64,000 bases of DNA from Adineta steineri (taxonomy: Eukaryota; Rotifera; Eurotatoria; Adinetida; Adinetidae): NCBI GenBank assembly GCA_905250115.1, contig CAJNOI010000003.1, positions 194,663-258,662 on the forward strand, written 5' to 3'. Every line of letters starts with the position of its first letter. Positions within the stretch are counted from its first letter, which is position 1. Shown one piece after another: positions 34,801-48,315 of this stretch. The notes below the pieces were generated by a model. It saw nothing but the letters and a program-made list of their open reading frames with translations, had not been told where the DNA came from and ran no database searches. Both the position numbers and the translations under genes were made by a program.

Positions 34801-37800
34801 TCAGTGACAAATTCGTCGTTGCCAAGTTCTCAAAGATTCTTCAAGTGTTTTTCGGTACAAATCTGACGGAACGACAAATACAATAAAGACAAGTATCGAA
34901 GGAGTAAATGAAATGAAATAAGCACAAAGATATAGCCAAGGATAATCAGATATCTTCACACATCCCGATAATAATGAAATGATCAAACGTGGCATTGATA
35001 GAATAAGTAGAATTGCTGGACTAATCACTAATTGTTTATGTTCACGTAATTGCTCACGAATATGTGCAATGTAATTTTGATTCGTCTGAGCTAATGATCG
35101 TTGTCGAGCAGTTCCGAAAATAATGAATAAAGCAGAAAAGAGATTAGCAATAAATGGACCAATAAGATGAATGAAAAGAATAGCTGTATTGTAATCTTGA
35201 ATAGCAGGAGAATACTGAATTGCACACCAACTGTTTCTTTCTGTTATCTCTATTTCATCCTTGTTGTCCTTCACTTCATATTCGAAGATATCGCGATGTA
35301 AAGGTTCATGAATGATTGTAGCTGAGATACAAAATGGTAAAATAAATATAATCCATCGAGCCAGACGTTTACTCTTTTCTTTATTAAAACTAATACCTTG
35401 ATAAACATTAATTGCTCGTTCAATAGCAACACAAGCATTAAGCCATGTGTCAAAATAAAGAAAAAGTTTCAGGATAGGTTCAATAGAAATACATCCACCT
35501 CGATGAACAGATGAAGTAGTTGATGAATTCATTTGAGTAAGAAGAACAAACCAAAAATTGATTGTAAACATAGAAATTGTGAGAAGAGAAGTTATTGAAG
35601 ATGCTAAAAGATATATTCCACATCCAACTTTTCTTAAATTTGCATTTTGAAATGTTAAAAGTGACAAAATACTATTGATCAGACCCAAAAGAAACATAAT
35701 CATTGTTAAACCAACACTTATTTTCACTAATAATGGTTGATTCTTCAACGTCACATTTCGATTAATTTCATAACGTAAAATATCATCAAGAGTTATACCA
35801 ATACCTTTTGTTTGAACATTACATGAACTACCAATAACACATTTATCATGATTTTCAACTAAAGAAATAAAACAAAGATTTGAACTATGATCAAGTAAAG
35901 TTAAATAGACTATCTTATGTTTGAGTATCTTCAAAGTGATATTTTAGTTGATACATAAAAAAAAGTTTGATAAATATACTTAAACATTCAATTAATATTA
36001 AGATCATTTATGATTAGAAGTTCGTGAAAGAAGATCTTTTACAAGTTACAATAAAATGTATGAAATGTTAAATAAAATTCTATCAGAACTAGTGAAGTTT
36101 CATAATTAATGTGCTTTTTGTGTATCAAAGATCTCTGACAAATTATTCAATCTTCGCTTTGGAGAAAATATTTGTGAATTTTCGATACGAAATAAAGAAA
36201 TTTAACATCGTGCTGAATACCGAGAAAATCAATTCTTATTGGTTAAGTGTGTTTTAACAAGATCAATATCATCTGATGATCATAACAATTAAAACAAATC
36301 AATGAATATGTATTCAGGCTAACATTACATCAATATTACGGAGATGCTCAAAGTTATTGAAGAATTCTGTGTCTTACTAGAAAACTTTAACAAGTCAATA
36401 AACTAAACAAAATATGAAGGGTCAATAGTAAGCTTACATAAGCGTTTTAATTGATGAATACTTAGTAATTCTATCTGATGAAGCACTTTTTTCTTCTTTA
36501 GAACTCATGCTTTGAAGGATCGATTATTTGTATACATTTGTCATTTTCATCGACTTATCTATATCGTATGGTTTGTTGTTAAGAATCAAAATAATTTCAT
36601 TTTCAGATTAATTTACTAAGAAATAATAGTTAATAAAAGATTCATTTATTCTTTGCTATGATAGTGAAAGATGAATACGGAAACGAATGAAATTCTATAA
36701 AAAAATAGTGACTTGTTTCGAAATGTTTCTATTCTTGGTTATATGTAGGTTTGCGTATTTTTTGATTATCACAATGGGCAATCATTAATAATAAAGGTTA
36801 TTTCATTAATGTTCCTGTATTATCTATCCTTACTAACTTGATATATCCTCAGCAACAACATATATAAATATACAAAATGATGAAAGTATATTCAAAACAG
36901 CGCATAGTTAAATATTATTTCGGGTGAACTAAATATTATGAGAATTAGCGAAGCTGAAGATACGCTGTTAAGCATATTAATAGACTATCTTTCGAATTTT
37001 ACTGATAAAGATATTCCATTCGAAGTGACTGTAGAACAACAGTTTCGAAAAAAATATCAGAAAACTGGGAATATAAATAACGGAATATTGTGTCTGACTA
37101 CATCGAAAACAGTCACTAAAAATATCTTTTTGAGAATCGATATTTTCATAATAGACTTTTGACCATTTTTGGATTTATATCATATTTGCAGTGTCAATAT
37201 CGAATCATCACGAAAAGATCTTTTGAAAGATTATTCTCTAACTCATCAAAATATTCCCACAACAACATAAAAATGTAGAATAGACATTGAGTTCGTCCGT
37301 TCCCTTCGGTTTCAAACTTCTGTACTAATCAGACTTTTGAGACCAGAGAGACTGTAGAGAACCGATTCATGTCGTCAATTTAAGAAGATATCTGCGTTTT
37401 ATAAAAATTTAAAAAACTTATTACCGAGACATTTAAATTCTCATGGGAAACTTGAGTAGAAATTGGATTTTGAAATACTGCTCACTATCTTTCTGACAAA
37501 ATGCATAATGAAAACACTCTTTGCCGTTCAAACCTTTTAGCACGTATATAGCCTAAGTGTTTTTGTTGGGCACTCACTAGAAGATCATACAAAGACACTT
37601 TATGATAAAACTCTGGGCTTTTTGCCAATTTCAAACCCCTTTCTATCTTTGAAAACAATCGGGAAACATGGCACCAAGTATGAATACTCACTAATTCGTC
37701 TGATACTAGTGTTCACTGGTCCAGACACAATAATTGAGAATGCACCTGTCGTATCTGCATGATATGTTGTCATAACCAATATGTATTTAACATTGACTAG

Positions 37801-40800
37801 AAGATTGACTGAGACTTTAAACTGTCTCATAAAGCAAGTATTATCACCATCATCATTCTTTAAGATTAAGTTTACTGATGGATTGAACGGATCGAAACTA
37901 TTATTGAAGATATATCCATATGTATCGACACTACTATTACTTTCAATCGCATAGAATCCATTGGCGACTACGTTGATTTCTATAGTTTCATAGTAATAGT
38001 TATATTTGTCACAAATACGAGAATACTTTTGATGATTCGCTGTTAGTTCTGATGAATACATAGATTGGACAACTGTTGAACCATCTAGTCAAAAAAAAAC
38101 AAATCTACCAGTGTTCGCTTCGTATCTTTCGTCAAAAAAAAATGAAGAAAACATTGAAAAAACGATTTTCTATCGAAATTTAATGAAGAAACTTTAAAAA
38201 AAGATCTGATCGATGGCTGTCTCATCAAAATTTCATCTTTTGAGGATATCTGTAGAACTTAATCGAAGTTTTGCTGAACTTATATCAAACAATACCTCAC
38301 TTTAAAATCAAATACTGATCCAACAAATCGTTCCTTTAATTTTACAAGAAATTTCTACTAATCGCACACACTGACAACTTTTCTCTGTCGAGTGTAATAA
38401 ATGTTGGAACTGAAAACTAGTCTTAGGTACTCTAAAAGGATAAATGTAATATGGAATCTGAAAAGCTTTTAGAAAACTTCAAATGGAATCAAAATCTGTT
38501 TTAGATATTTTGGGATTTGACGAAAACTGAAGAGATTTTTCGGTTTGTTCGAATAAACAAAATAAAGTTTGAATTATATGAAAGGACACCGCCGGATGCG
38601 TGTGGGTGTGTTATGAATATTGTATCCATCGCATTGCTACACCTACCCACACCCACACTGACACCCTTGTCAAAATCTCCAGGACTTTCTACTAAAACAT
38701 TTAAGTTCTCACGATAAACTTCGATAAAAACCTGGCTTTTGAGTTCTAATTACTGTTTATCTGACAGAATGCAGAATGAAAGCAGTTTTTTTCGTCCAAA
38801 TCTTATAGTACATACATAGTCTAAGTGTTTTTTGTTTGAAACCTACCAGAAAATAATACAAAGATACTACAGCAAAAACTTGAACTTTATGCCAGTTTCA
38901 GCCCCTTTTTCATTTTCAAAAACAATTGGAAAACATAATGCTAACTAGGACGAAAAAGTATGAATACTTACTAATACGTGTGACACTGGTGTTTGTTGGT
39001 CCAGACACAATGATCGAAAATGATCCTGTCATATTTTCTTTCCATGATGTCACAACCAATATGTATGTAATATTGACTACAAGATTAACGGTGAGTTGAA
39101 AACCTGCACCGCATCCGAAAATATTACTTAAGATTAAATTTACAGATGGATTGAATGGATTGAAACTGTTGTTGTAGACATATCCGTATATATCAACACT
39201 ACTGTTACTTGCAATGATATAGAATCCATCTGTAACCACATTGATTTCTATAGTTTCATAGTAATAATTTGAGTCGTCACAAACAGTTCGACCGTACATT
39301 TGATGATTCACTGTTAGTTCTGATGAATATATGGATTGGACAACTGATGAAGTAACTAGTCAACAAAAAACAGATTTATCAGTACTCTATTCGTAATACA
39401 GGTAGATGGATTTAAAATCTTATTCAGTATCGTTTTTCTTTCAAATATATATCTACAGAGTGAAGATATGATGGTAAAGAAGTATCTAATGCGTTCAGCA
39501 AGAAAACAGAAGGAAACGATAATGATTATTTCATAATCATTTCGACAGAGGAAGTTCACTATACTGCTCCAATTTTGTTTATTTCAAGATAATCTATGTA
39601 TATTGTAGTATTCGCATTTCTGATGAAATAAATGAAGAAAATGTTAAAAATACTATTTTGTATCGAAATTTAATGAAGAAACTTTAAAAAAAGACCTGAT
39701 CGATGGTTTTCTCATCAAAATTTCATCTTTTGAGAAAATCTATACAACTTAATCGGAATTTTACCGAACTTTTATCAAGAAATACTTTGCTTTAAAATCA
39801 AATATTGCTTTTAATCAATCGATCCTTTAGTTCTATAAGAAACTTCTATCGATCCCACTGAGAACTTTTCTCTGTCGAGTGTAATAAATGTTGGAACTGA
39901 AAACTAGTCTTGGGTACTCTAAAAGGATGAATGTAATATGGAATCTGAAAAGCTTTTAGAAAACTTCTAATGAAATCAAAAGCTGTTTTAGATATTTTGG
40001 GATTTGACGAAAACTGAAGAGATTTTTCGGTTTGTTCGAATAAACAAAATAAAGTTTGAATTTTATGAATTTTTTTAAACATTTCTAAGTATCATTTATC
40101 TTTAATGCATTGACACTACATTGTGAGCAATGGTCCTTGTAAATATTAATCTTAAATTGTATTAATAATGAACTTTCGAAGGTCTACAGTGGATTGAGAA
40201 ATCAGATTGAGTTTAACATACATCTTCTACAGTTTCTCGTGTTGTAACTGATTTATATTGATAGTATAGGTACTCACTTAGATGTTGGAGAGTGATATTG
40301 TTGGAACCAGACACAATTATGGAAAATATTCCTGTCCTATTTCGACGATGTGCCGTCACGACCAATATGTATTTTGTCCTGATTTTGAGGTGAGCAGTCA
40401 GTGTAAATTCAAGGTTAGGACAACTGTCATCATCTCTTGAAATCAAATCTTTTAATGTATTGGATGGATTGAAATCATCTTTGTAGATAGCGCCAGATAC
40501 ATCGATAATGCTGTTGCTAGCAAAAGTATAGTAGTCACTCTCATTTACATTCACTTGTATCGCTTCATAATAGGTTGAAAGATCGCAGCCAGAATGCGAA
40601 TATATTGAGTGATTTTCTGTTAATTCTGATGAATAAATCGAATGAACGATTGATGAAATATCTATTCAACAGAAAACAATCCAATGAAAATTGGTAGCAT
40701 TTTAGTAGATTTAAACAGCTTTGTATGTTGTTTTTCTTTGAATATATGTACTCAAAGTGGATATCTCACGCACGAGCTGTTATGATGATCTTGAACTACT

Positions 40801-43800
40801 TTTATGAATGAAACAAATAGAAGAAATTTGGAGTTATCTTGTGTCAAGTGTGATCAAGAAACATCTAAGGCATATCTTCGATTTTTTGGTGTGTTAAACT
40901 GCGATAAAGGCGTTTGAATGCCATAAAATCTGACTAAACAGATGAAACCTATGTTTTGATAGTTATTTAGCATCAAAGTTTAACGAAAAGTGTTGATCAT
41001 TGAATAGATTATTATAAGTTCTTGAGGATGTACATTCAAGAAGAGCATAACATTCGCATCCCCAATGTTTGATGTTATTTTCGTGTATCGCTTTCGAAAA
41101 GTAATGAAAACAGAATACTACTTATGATCTCTCGATTTTTTCCATACAGGTTAGTTGAGTTCTTATTTTGTTTTCTGAAAGAATTTCTGTTATCAGGTGT
41201 GGAACATTTCATCATATCAAAATCACGAAAAAAGTACCTTCCTCGATTCTATTTCAACCATTTTCGTTCTTCTCAATATCAAAGATCAAATCTGATACTA
41301 AACAAAAATGTGTTATTCACTTAGTTTTTACTTACTACATAAGTTTTTTGTTTTTCTCACAAGTATCATTTATTGCAGGACCAAAGACAAAAAAGAAGAA
41401 TATCTGTATTTCGACTATTTTACAATGTTGAATGTTGTGTGATAACAGTTACTTAAGATTAATTTCTTTCCTACAAGTATCACTATATGTAACATTGGAT
41501 TGAAGGCTGATCTCACGAAGGACTCTCATGCTTACACTTCAGTTACGAATACATATTAACTAGGAACATATTAGAGAGTTACAACAACTGATGCTTGCTA
41601 CATTATAATCAGTATACGAATGTATCGATAATATGAAGCAAACGGCCGTCAATAGATTGTTCAAGCTTAATTTATATCAGATAATATCAACACTCAATGA
41701 GAGTATTTCAATAGCACATGTCGATCACTTTTAACTCACTCATAACAACTCTTTCTACCAAACAGGTGAGGAACTCTACCTATAAGCATTAGTTGTATTT
41801 TACTTTTCTAGATGCGATACTGAACGACAACTGTGAATCTATGATAACACTACTGTTACTTACTGAGATCCACCTCAGTTTTTTAAAAGTTTTCGTTAAA
41901 CAGTAAGATATTAAGAAGTTACTGTTATCTAGTTCTGATAATTACATGTTTCCATTCAGTCCTTCCTTTTTGTTCGAGTATTTCTGTGAAAAAGGATGCT
42001 TAGCATATGGGAATTGTATTTTGAAACAGCGATCTTCTCAGATATTCTTTTCTATTTAATAAGAAACTTTACTAGATTTGTGATGAATACAGAATGGAGA
42101 TTGAGTATACATAGATTTTCTATGCGTTGCATTTCTGCGTAGATATTTATAAATATTTTTATAGACACTCACTTAGACGTTCAAAAGTAACATTATTGAT
42201 ACCGGACACAATAACTGAGAATGATCCTGTTACGTTTGGACTATACGTTGTCACAACCAATATATTCGCAGTGGTGGATCGAAGAAAAGTTCTGAATCCG
42301 AACTGATGTTTACCGAAACGGATACCATTCTCCAGAATTGAATTTACAGATGGACTGGATGGATAGAAACTCTCTGTGTACATGTAACCATATGTATCAA
42401 TAGTGCTGTTGCTACTAAGAGTATAATAGCGACTTTCATTGACATTCACTTGTATGGCTTCGTAATAGTAGCCCGAAATATCACAACCAGTAGGAGAGTA
42501 TGTTGGGTGATTTTCTGTTAACATTGACGAATACACAGATTGAATGCTGGATGAATTATCTATTTAACAAAAATAAATCAATCAAAATTTATAAAATATT
42601 AAATAAATTTCAATGGTTTTCAATATTCTTTTTTCTTTTCGATGCATGTCCCTTGTGTGACTGTTTTATGTGTAAGCAATAATTATTATTTGCCTATTAC
42701 TTTTGCTGGTGAAACAAAACAGATCACGTAATCGTTTGACATCATCAATATTCGAGGACTATTGGATGTATTTTCTCTCATATTAAAATATAATATAAAT
42801 GTCTAAGTAGTGCAGAATCTAATAAAATCAAGAGGGTAGATGGCTAGAGTGTAGGTGTACTGGCTGGAATATGAATATGCTATTCACTACTCAAACAATC
42901 ATCCATCCCTCACACCCACACCCTCAATGAATAAGTGTATCTCTTCATTTCGATGACAATTCAAGAGAAAATATAGTTTTTTTTGATTAAAATTATTTAT
43001 TTCTACGAGAAAAATTCATTTGATTTTTTTCATCGACATTTCAAATGATTTTTAAGTTCAAAAAATTCATTCAGTTTGAAAATCTCAAATATAATTTGCA
43101 TTTAACAAAACAAAAAAGACGAAGACGGATATTTTCGTTAATCTTACTTTAGAAGGAAATTAAGATTTTTAAATGAATTTTTCTCCTATTCAGTTATTTT
43201 AAACTTGCCACAAGAATTTGGTAAGAAATCAAATTTTTGAATACGATCATTGCCATCATCAATAATAAATATGTTTCCATAACTATCGAAACTAAGAGCT
43301 GTTGGAAATAATAATTGATGAGATTGTGATCCTCCTTCATCACATCCAATTATACATCGAATTTCATTCGATCCTGATCTAATTATACGATGATTGAATC
43401 GATCGACAATAAAAAGATATTTATCAGCATCTAATACAATTCCACATGGATATCTGAGTGAGATAATGTTATTTGATGATCCTTGTCCAACAATTGTTGT
43501 CCCATTTAATTCTCCGGATTTAAATAGTTGAATTCGATGATTCTCATAATCTGCCACATATAAATCAAAGTTTAAATCAACAAAGATACCCCAAGGACTA
43601 TCAAGTTCATTCGAAGCAGTACCACGAATACCTGTTCCAGCTGCAGTTGTTGATATCATTTCACTATCGTTTAACCATCTTTTCACAATTATATGAATCC
43701 AAGACAGTGAACAATATAAAGTATTATTAATATCAACAAAGAGACCATAACATGCTGCTGGTGAAATTACATCCATGACAGTAACAAAAGTATTTGTAGT

Positions 43801-45284
43801 TGATATCCATTTGCCAACTTCACCATGATAAAAACCATCATCATAATAAATATCACCATTATTTGTAATGAAAATGGACTTTGAATCATAGAAATCGACA
43901 GAAATGGTTTTGTTTAGATTGATACTATTGTTAATCCACATTAAGATTTGTTTCGTCTTTCGATTAACTGTATAAATTGTGTTGTTCGCATTAATAAAAA
44001 GGGCGTAAAGATCCTCTCCAACAGTTGTTTGATTAGTAAAAGTAATTCCAAAAGGATCCCAAGCTGCTGTTGGACAAAATTTTGGTTGATTAAATGAAAG
44101 TGCTAAAATAAAAAGTTTCAGATAAAAATTTTCTCGGAATAACTTGTTTCTTCAGACAAATATTTTTCTGAAAAAAAACGATTCAGAAATAATTTTAATG
44201 GTTTTCCTTCAAAGAAAAATTGCAAATAAGTTCGTTTGTTTGACTATTAATAATTATTTGAACACATATTGTTCGTTAAATGTTTCGTTTTATTAAAAAT
44301 AAGAAAAATTGTTTTAAAAAATAAAATGAACACATTTTAAAATAATTTGTTTATAAAACATTGTCAATTTGACTTAATCATCGAAATGATTAATATTTTA
44401 GAAAAAAATTTTATTTAACATTTTTATAGAATATTCTGTTAAATTCACTCTTTTCATCTTTGTTTAAATCGAATCAATTGATCATCTATCAGAAAAATTC
44501 AAGAGAATAATGTTTGATTATTCTCTTGAAAATCAATTGTTAGTTAATATAAATCTTATAGCAAATATCATAATAAGTTCATGGATAAAATACACTCTTC
44601 TCATTTAATATCAAAACATACAGCCATGAATTCTATTAGATGTTTTTAGTCTTCCTCCGTTCAAATTTTCTACAACTATATTCTTGTTATTCTGTCTTTA
44701 TCAATATACTTCAACGTCTAATCATCTATACTTCTATACTTATCATACTATCTTTAATCTAAATCTGTATTTATGCATCTCTATACTAATCACTATACCT
44801 TTTTAGAAATTAATTCTCCGAAAACGTTTTTACAATTTTAGTTGTAAAATATAGACGTTTAAATACATCTGAACTTATCAATGAGATGAATAAAAATATT
44901 TTATTTTCAAATCAAATAGATAAACATTCATATTTGAGTTGAATTTTATAAAAATATCAAAGATTGATCTTGTCGAAGTTAAGAATATTAATTTAATGAT
45001 ATAACATCTTCGAGTGTCAACGAAAAAATATAATTTGTAGAAAATATTCTTATCCATTTTCTATAAATATGTCATTCAAAGAAAATTTCACATGACATTC
45101 TTCAACAGTTTTTATGAAAATCTAAGAACAGATCGATTAACACTCTTAAATCTAATTCATACCATTTTAAGTTAAAAAAGCGATAAAAAGATATGATTGA
45201 TAAATAATAATAATCATTACCTGATATTTCATTGATCATAACCAATAACAGCATGAAGAAAATGTTGAAATTGTTCTTCGTCAT
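34801..45284 (-). CDS. Modular receptor: signal peptide, NHL propeller, four beta-sandwich modules, 7TM
   Basis: Seven exons on the minus strand, 45221..45284, 43209..44102, 42173..42559, 40278..40661, 38972..39355, 37692..38084 and 34801..35858, join with every intron in phase 1 to 1187 aa. Residues 1-22 are a signal peptide (FMLLLVMINEIS). Residues 22-319 are NHL repeats (SPWGIFVDLNFDLYVADYENHRIQLF and similar). Four ~129-aa modules follow, each on one exon, with shared core Y-Y-Y-E-x-I-x-x-NV, SNSSxDTYGY and TGSFSIIVSG, resembling PPC-type beta-sandwiches. The last exon encodes a short Cys-bearing stalk (CVIGSSC) and a 7TM domain with CVAIERA at the end of TM3. The 7TM frame has no ATG before TM1, so it cannot stand alone. 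The first donor after the NHL exon must be GC (GCAAGT). This is predicted to be a cell-surface receptor; its ligand is unknown. Confidence 0.75.
38178..38576. repeat. Duplicated intron segment, copy 1
   Basis: This stretch of the intron between the third and fourth beta modules closely matches 39665..40064 at an offset of about 1.49 kb. Shared phrases include GTTGGAACTGAAAACTAGTC and GAAGAGATTTTTCGGTTTG. With the adjoining exons, it marks a recent tandem duplication of an intron-exon unit. Confidence 0.8.
38593..38665. repeat. Telomere-like inverted repeat, copy C (intronic)
   Basis: The left arm is GATGCGTGTGGGTGTG and the right arm CCCACACCCACACTGACACC, with a centre reading ATGAATATTGTATCCAT. 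It lies in an intron of the NHL-7TM receptor exactly where the duplicated intron segment ends. Confidence 0.75.
39665..40064. repeat. Duplicated intron segment, copy 2
   Basis: Partner of 38178..38576 in the intron between the second and third beta modules. Similarity stops abruptly near 40064. In copy 1 the sequence from the same point runs into the hairpin element at 38593..38665. Confidence 0.8.
42832..42925. repeat. Telomere-like inverted repeat, copy D (intronic)
   Basis: The left end is GAGGGTAGATGG...GTGTAGGTGTAC and the right end CCCTCACACCCACACCCTC. The centre GAATATGCTATTCAC is itself nearly palindromic, like the centres of copies C and F. It lies in the intron between the NHL exon and the first beta module. 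Confidence 0.7.
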
Positions 45285-45679
45285 TATATCAAACAACATT
45301 TTTTGTTTTGTATTCACTAATGATAAAGAAAAGTGAGATTGTTGTAATCGACTAGACAACTAATATTCTTGTTCGAGAAAAACAAGTGAAGCTATTTCTT
45401 CATTTCTTTATTATTTATATCTCTCTTTTTTTCTCTTCTCATGATTAACAAATATCATCTAGGAAAACAATGATATATTTTGAGAGACGATTCTTTATTG
45501 ATAATTTTGATTATTATTGTTTAGATTTAATTAATAACTCGTCACATGAATATATTTTGAATCTGATAGAATTTTATTTTGAAAAAGAAAACATTATTAA
45601 ATTCAGTTGTTTAAGAATGAATTTCATTTGAAAATATCTTCTTTTTTTAGATAAAAGACATCCTAAAAAAAGAATAATT

Positions 45680-45775
45680 CCGGTTAAACCAGTGTTTTAC
45701 CCAGCGTGATGGCAGGGATGATGCCGTTCTCCCGGAGATCACATTCACCCTCTCGAGAAAAATTGAAATAACTTT
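45680..45775. repeat. GC-richer patch, probable dispersed repeat fragment
   Basis: A block containing TTTTACCCAGCGTGATGG and GCCGTTCTCCCGGAGATC stands out from its AT-rich surroundings. A minus-strand frame through it reads SSLPSRWVKHWFNR, which I recall only as a recurring spurious peptide in invertebrate repeats. Only a genome-wide copy count could confirm this. Confidence 0.3.
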
Positions 45776-46270
45776 CAGAAAGAATAAGATCAATATAAAG
45801 TGTCTGAAGCTGCTCTTTTGAGAAATAATTGGAGAAACTGTTAACGAGCACAATTATGTCAAAATAAAAGACACTCGTTTTCCTAAATGTAATCTGACTT
45901 TAACGTTTCATGAATCTCAATCAGTTTCGAAGTATTTCATTAAACATTGTTGTTCTCAGTGAAACTATCTTCCAGAAATTGTTGGCTGTTCTTCAAATGT
46001 TCCGATTAATAGTCAGCTACTTTCCATCAATCCTATCGGATAAAAAATACCATGCTTTGAAAGAGTCGAATGTATGTGATTCAATTAGCAATCAAAGAAC
46101 AGAATTTTGTATATTTTATATGTTAGGTTAATCGCCTAGCAATGTCTTAGTGTTGACATAAATGAAATAAAAATTACTTTTATAGAACTTATAAAACATA
46201 AATGCTTTAAAATCATGAGTATAACAGTTTTACTAAAGATCCTGAGTTTCAGGTGCTCAAACACTGTGAC

Positions 46271-46351
46271 GATTTTTAGCAGGGTATCTATATAAGCATC
46301 CGCTACCAGTACGTCATCGGAGTTTGATCAGGTACCTTGCTGAAAATTATC
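46271..46351. repeat. Imperfect inverted repeat
   Basis: GATTTTTAGCAGGGTATC at the left pairs with GGTACCTTGCTGAAAATTATC at the right, around a roughly 40-bp loop with higher GC. This could be a MITE end pair or a hairpin RNA. Confidence 0.5.
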
Positions 46352-48315
46352 TTAGTGCATGATCACTTGTTTGGGCATTTGTATAATCCTACAGCATCGA
46401 TGACAACAAATGTTTTAACAGTTTAGTGAATTAAACACCTGAAGTGTCTTAATAATGAATGGTTTGATCACTCATAAAGTTCTCATAAGTGCTTTATAGT
46501 GTTCAGATACTGATCAGTCCCTCTGGTATAGGCGTAGCGAGGTACTTTTTTAAAGTAGCAAAGCATCTCGAAATCAGCACTCACACCAAGGAGGTTAGAT
46601 AGTTCTTACAGCAACTTTACTTTAAAAAGCTGTTGCTTGTGCTCCCGACAGCTGAACTTGCCCTTGCGGAGTCAAAACCCTAGGTAGCATACTGTATTAA
46701 TATTCAGACGTGATTAAAATCAAAATAAAATATCAATTTCCATGATAAATAGATGATTGACGTCATTAAAACATATTCTCTAAATAATTCATTTTGTCAG
46801 GACTTTATTTTATCACGTTCTTCTATGTTGTTTTTGTTCAATGAACGTCATCAAACTGTTATCTATGAGATATTTTTCAAATAATATTTATTTTTTCTGA
46901 TTAAATATCAATAAAAAAGTTTTTCAAATTTTATTTGTCACATTGTTCACGTAAAGACAACTGTTTATTTCATTAATATCACAAAAAAGATACAAATAAT
47001 CTCCAGTAGATATTTAAGAATGATTTTATACATATTACAGATGTTTGGTCATCATGATACATGGTTGCGTTTTTGTACAAGAATTGTTAAAGCATATCAA
47101 TTAATATGAAGTTTCAATGTTCATACGTTTGTATTAAAATACTGATGAATAATGTTCAAAGTGTAATTAATATCTGTAATATTTTCATATAATAGAAGAA
47201 TAATATATCAGTATAAGACAAATAAAAGAATTATTTCTTTTTAACTAAAAGTCATGAATAAATATTCTTTTTCTGTTTTATTGTTCCAGTGAAAAGAACA
47301 ACATTTTTATGTTAAATAATAGATGATAACAATAGTTTTATGATGCATTCTTATAAGTATTCAAACATTATCCGATCAGCATTGAGTATTATATAACTCT
47401 AATCAAGTCAGTATTGATTGAATACGAATTGCGTTTCCCGTTTAAATTAAGGTTAATAATTGAATTATTCTGTCGAAATCATCTAACATGAAAAAACAGA
47501 ATAGTAAGATCTACTCATATTTTTTTCAAAGATTAGTTTATTGTTTCACATTTGCTTCTACTCATTAGAAACATCGTTATACAATACTCTTTCATTGATT
47601 GTTGTTTTTCATTATCTGGAATTTTTTTTTTAAAAGAGATCATATTTAAAATATCTATTTTTACTGACAGAAGAACAGTAAATAAAAAGAAGTTCACACG
47701 AGATACATTCTTCTTATAAATAGACGAGTATTGAATTCTTCCTTTGTATATTAAAAATTAAACTAATTAAATTCAATTGACTGTACGCCCTTTATATATT
47801 GATATAATTGTAAGATACACTGATATGTGAATCCTATAAAATATCCTATTATTATTATTATTTAGGTCTGCACCGGTACTAACTAATCGGGTGTTAGTAG
47901 CACTAGGTATATATTTGAGTTAACTTGAAAATAGGTTGGTGACTTCAACTAGATTTTGAGTATGTTTGGACGTGAAATAAATAGTATGTCTACGCTCAAA
48001 TCAACAGTCATAAACCCATATACAAGATAAGCCAAATATATATTTATATTATCTACTCAGAATTTTTGCTTGTTTATATTTATAGATTTAGAATAAATAA
48101 AGACCGATTTAAAGCTATAAAAAATTAATTATATTCATTTAATTCTTCAAAATCTCATTGCGTGACACATAAGATATTAATCATTCATTCAAACTATTTC
48201 TTCACTTAATTAAAAAGATTGTAACATAGAACACAAATATATGCTTATTCTACTGTAAACTGAAAGTTCATACTACATTGAAATATGTATGCATAAAATA
48301 TTCAAATAGTATTAA

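Larger units (their letters stand above)
45285..48315. other. Intergenic spacer with GC-richer islands
   Basis: About 3 kb. Most is AT-rich. Three patches have distinctly higher GC: 45680..45775, 46271..46351 (inverted repeat) and 46505..46690. None codes for a protein I recognise. They are probably decayed mobile elements or unannotated RNA. Confidence 0.45.

Noticed and set aside
35859-35934. Stand-alone GPCR starting at 35934
   Set aside because: The frame opens with TTG, not ATG, and has no ATG before the first membrane segment. A strong splice acceptor at 35859 in the right phase joins it to the upstream NHL/module exons.
36938-37162. 74-aa plus-strand ORF in the large receptor intron
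   Set aside because: No recognisable domain, and it lies antisense inside the intron before the 7TM exon. I also searched this intron for EGF-like exons and found none.
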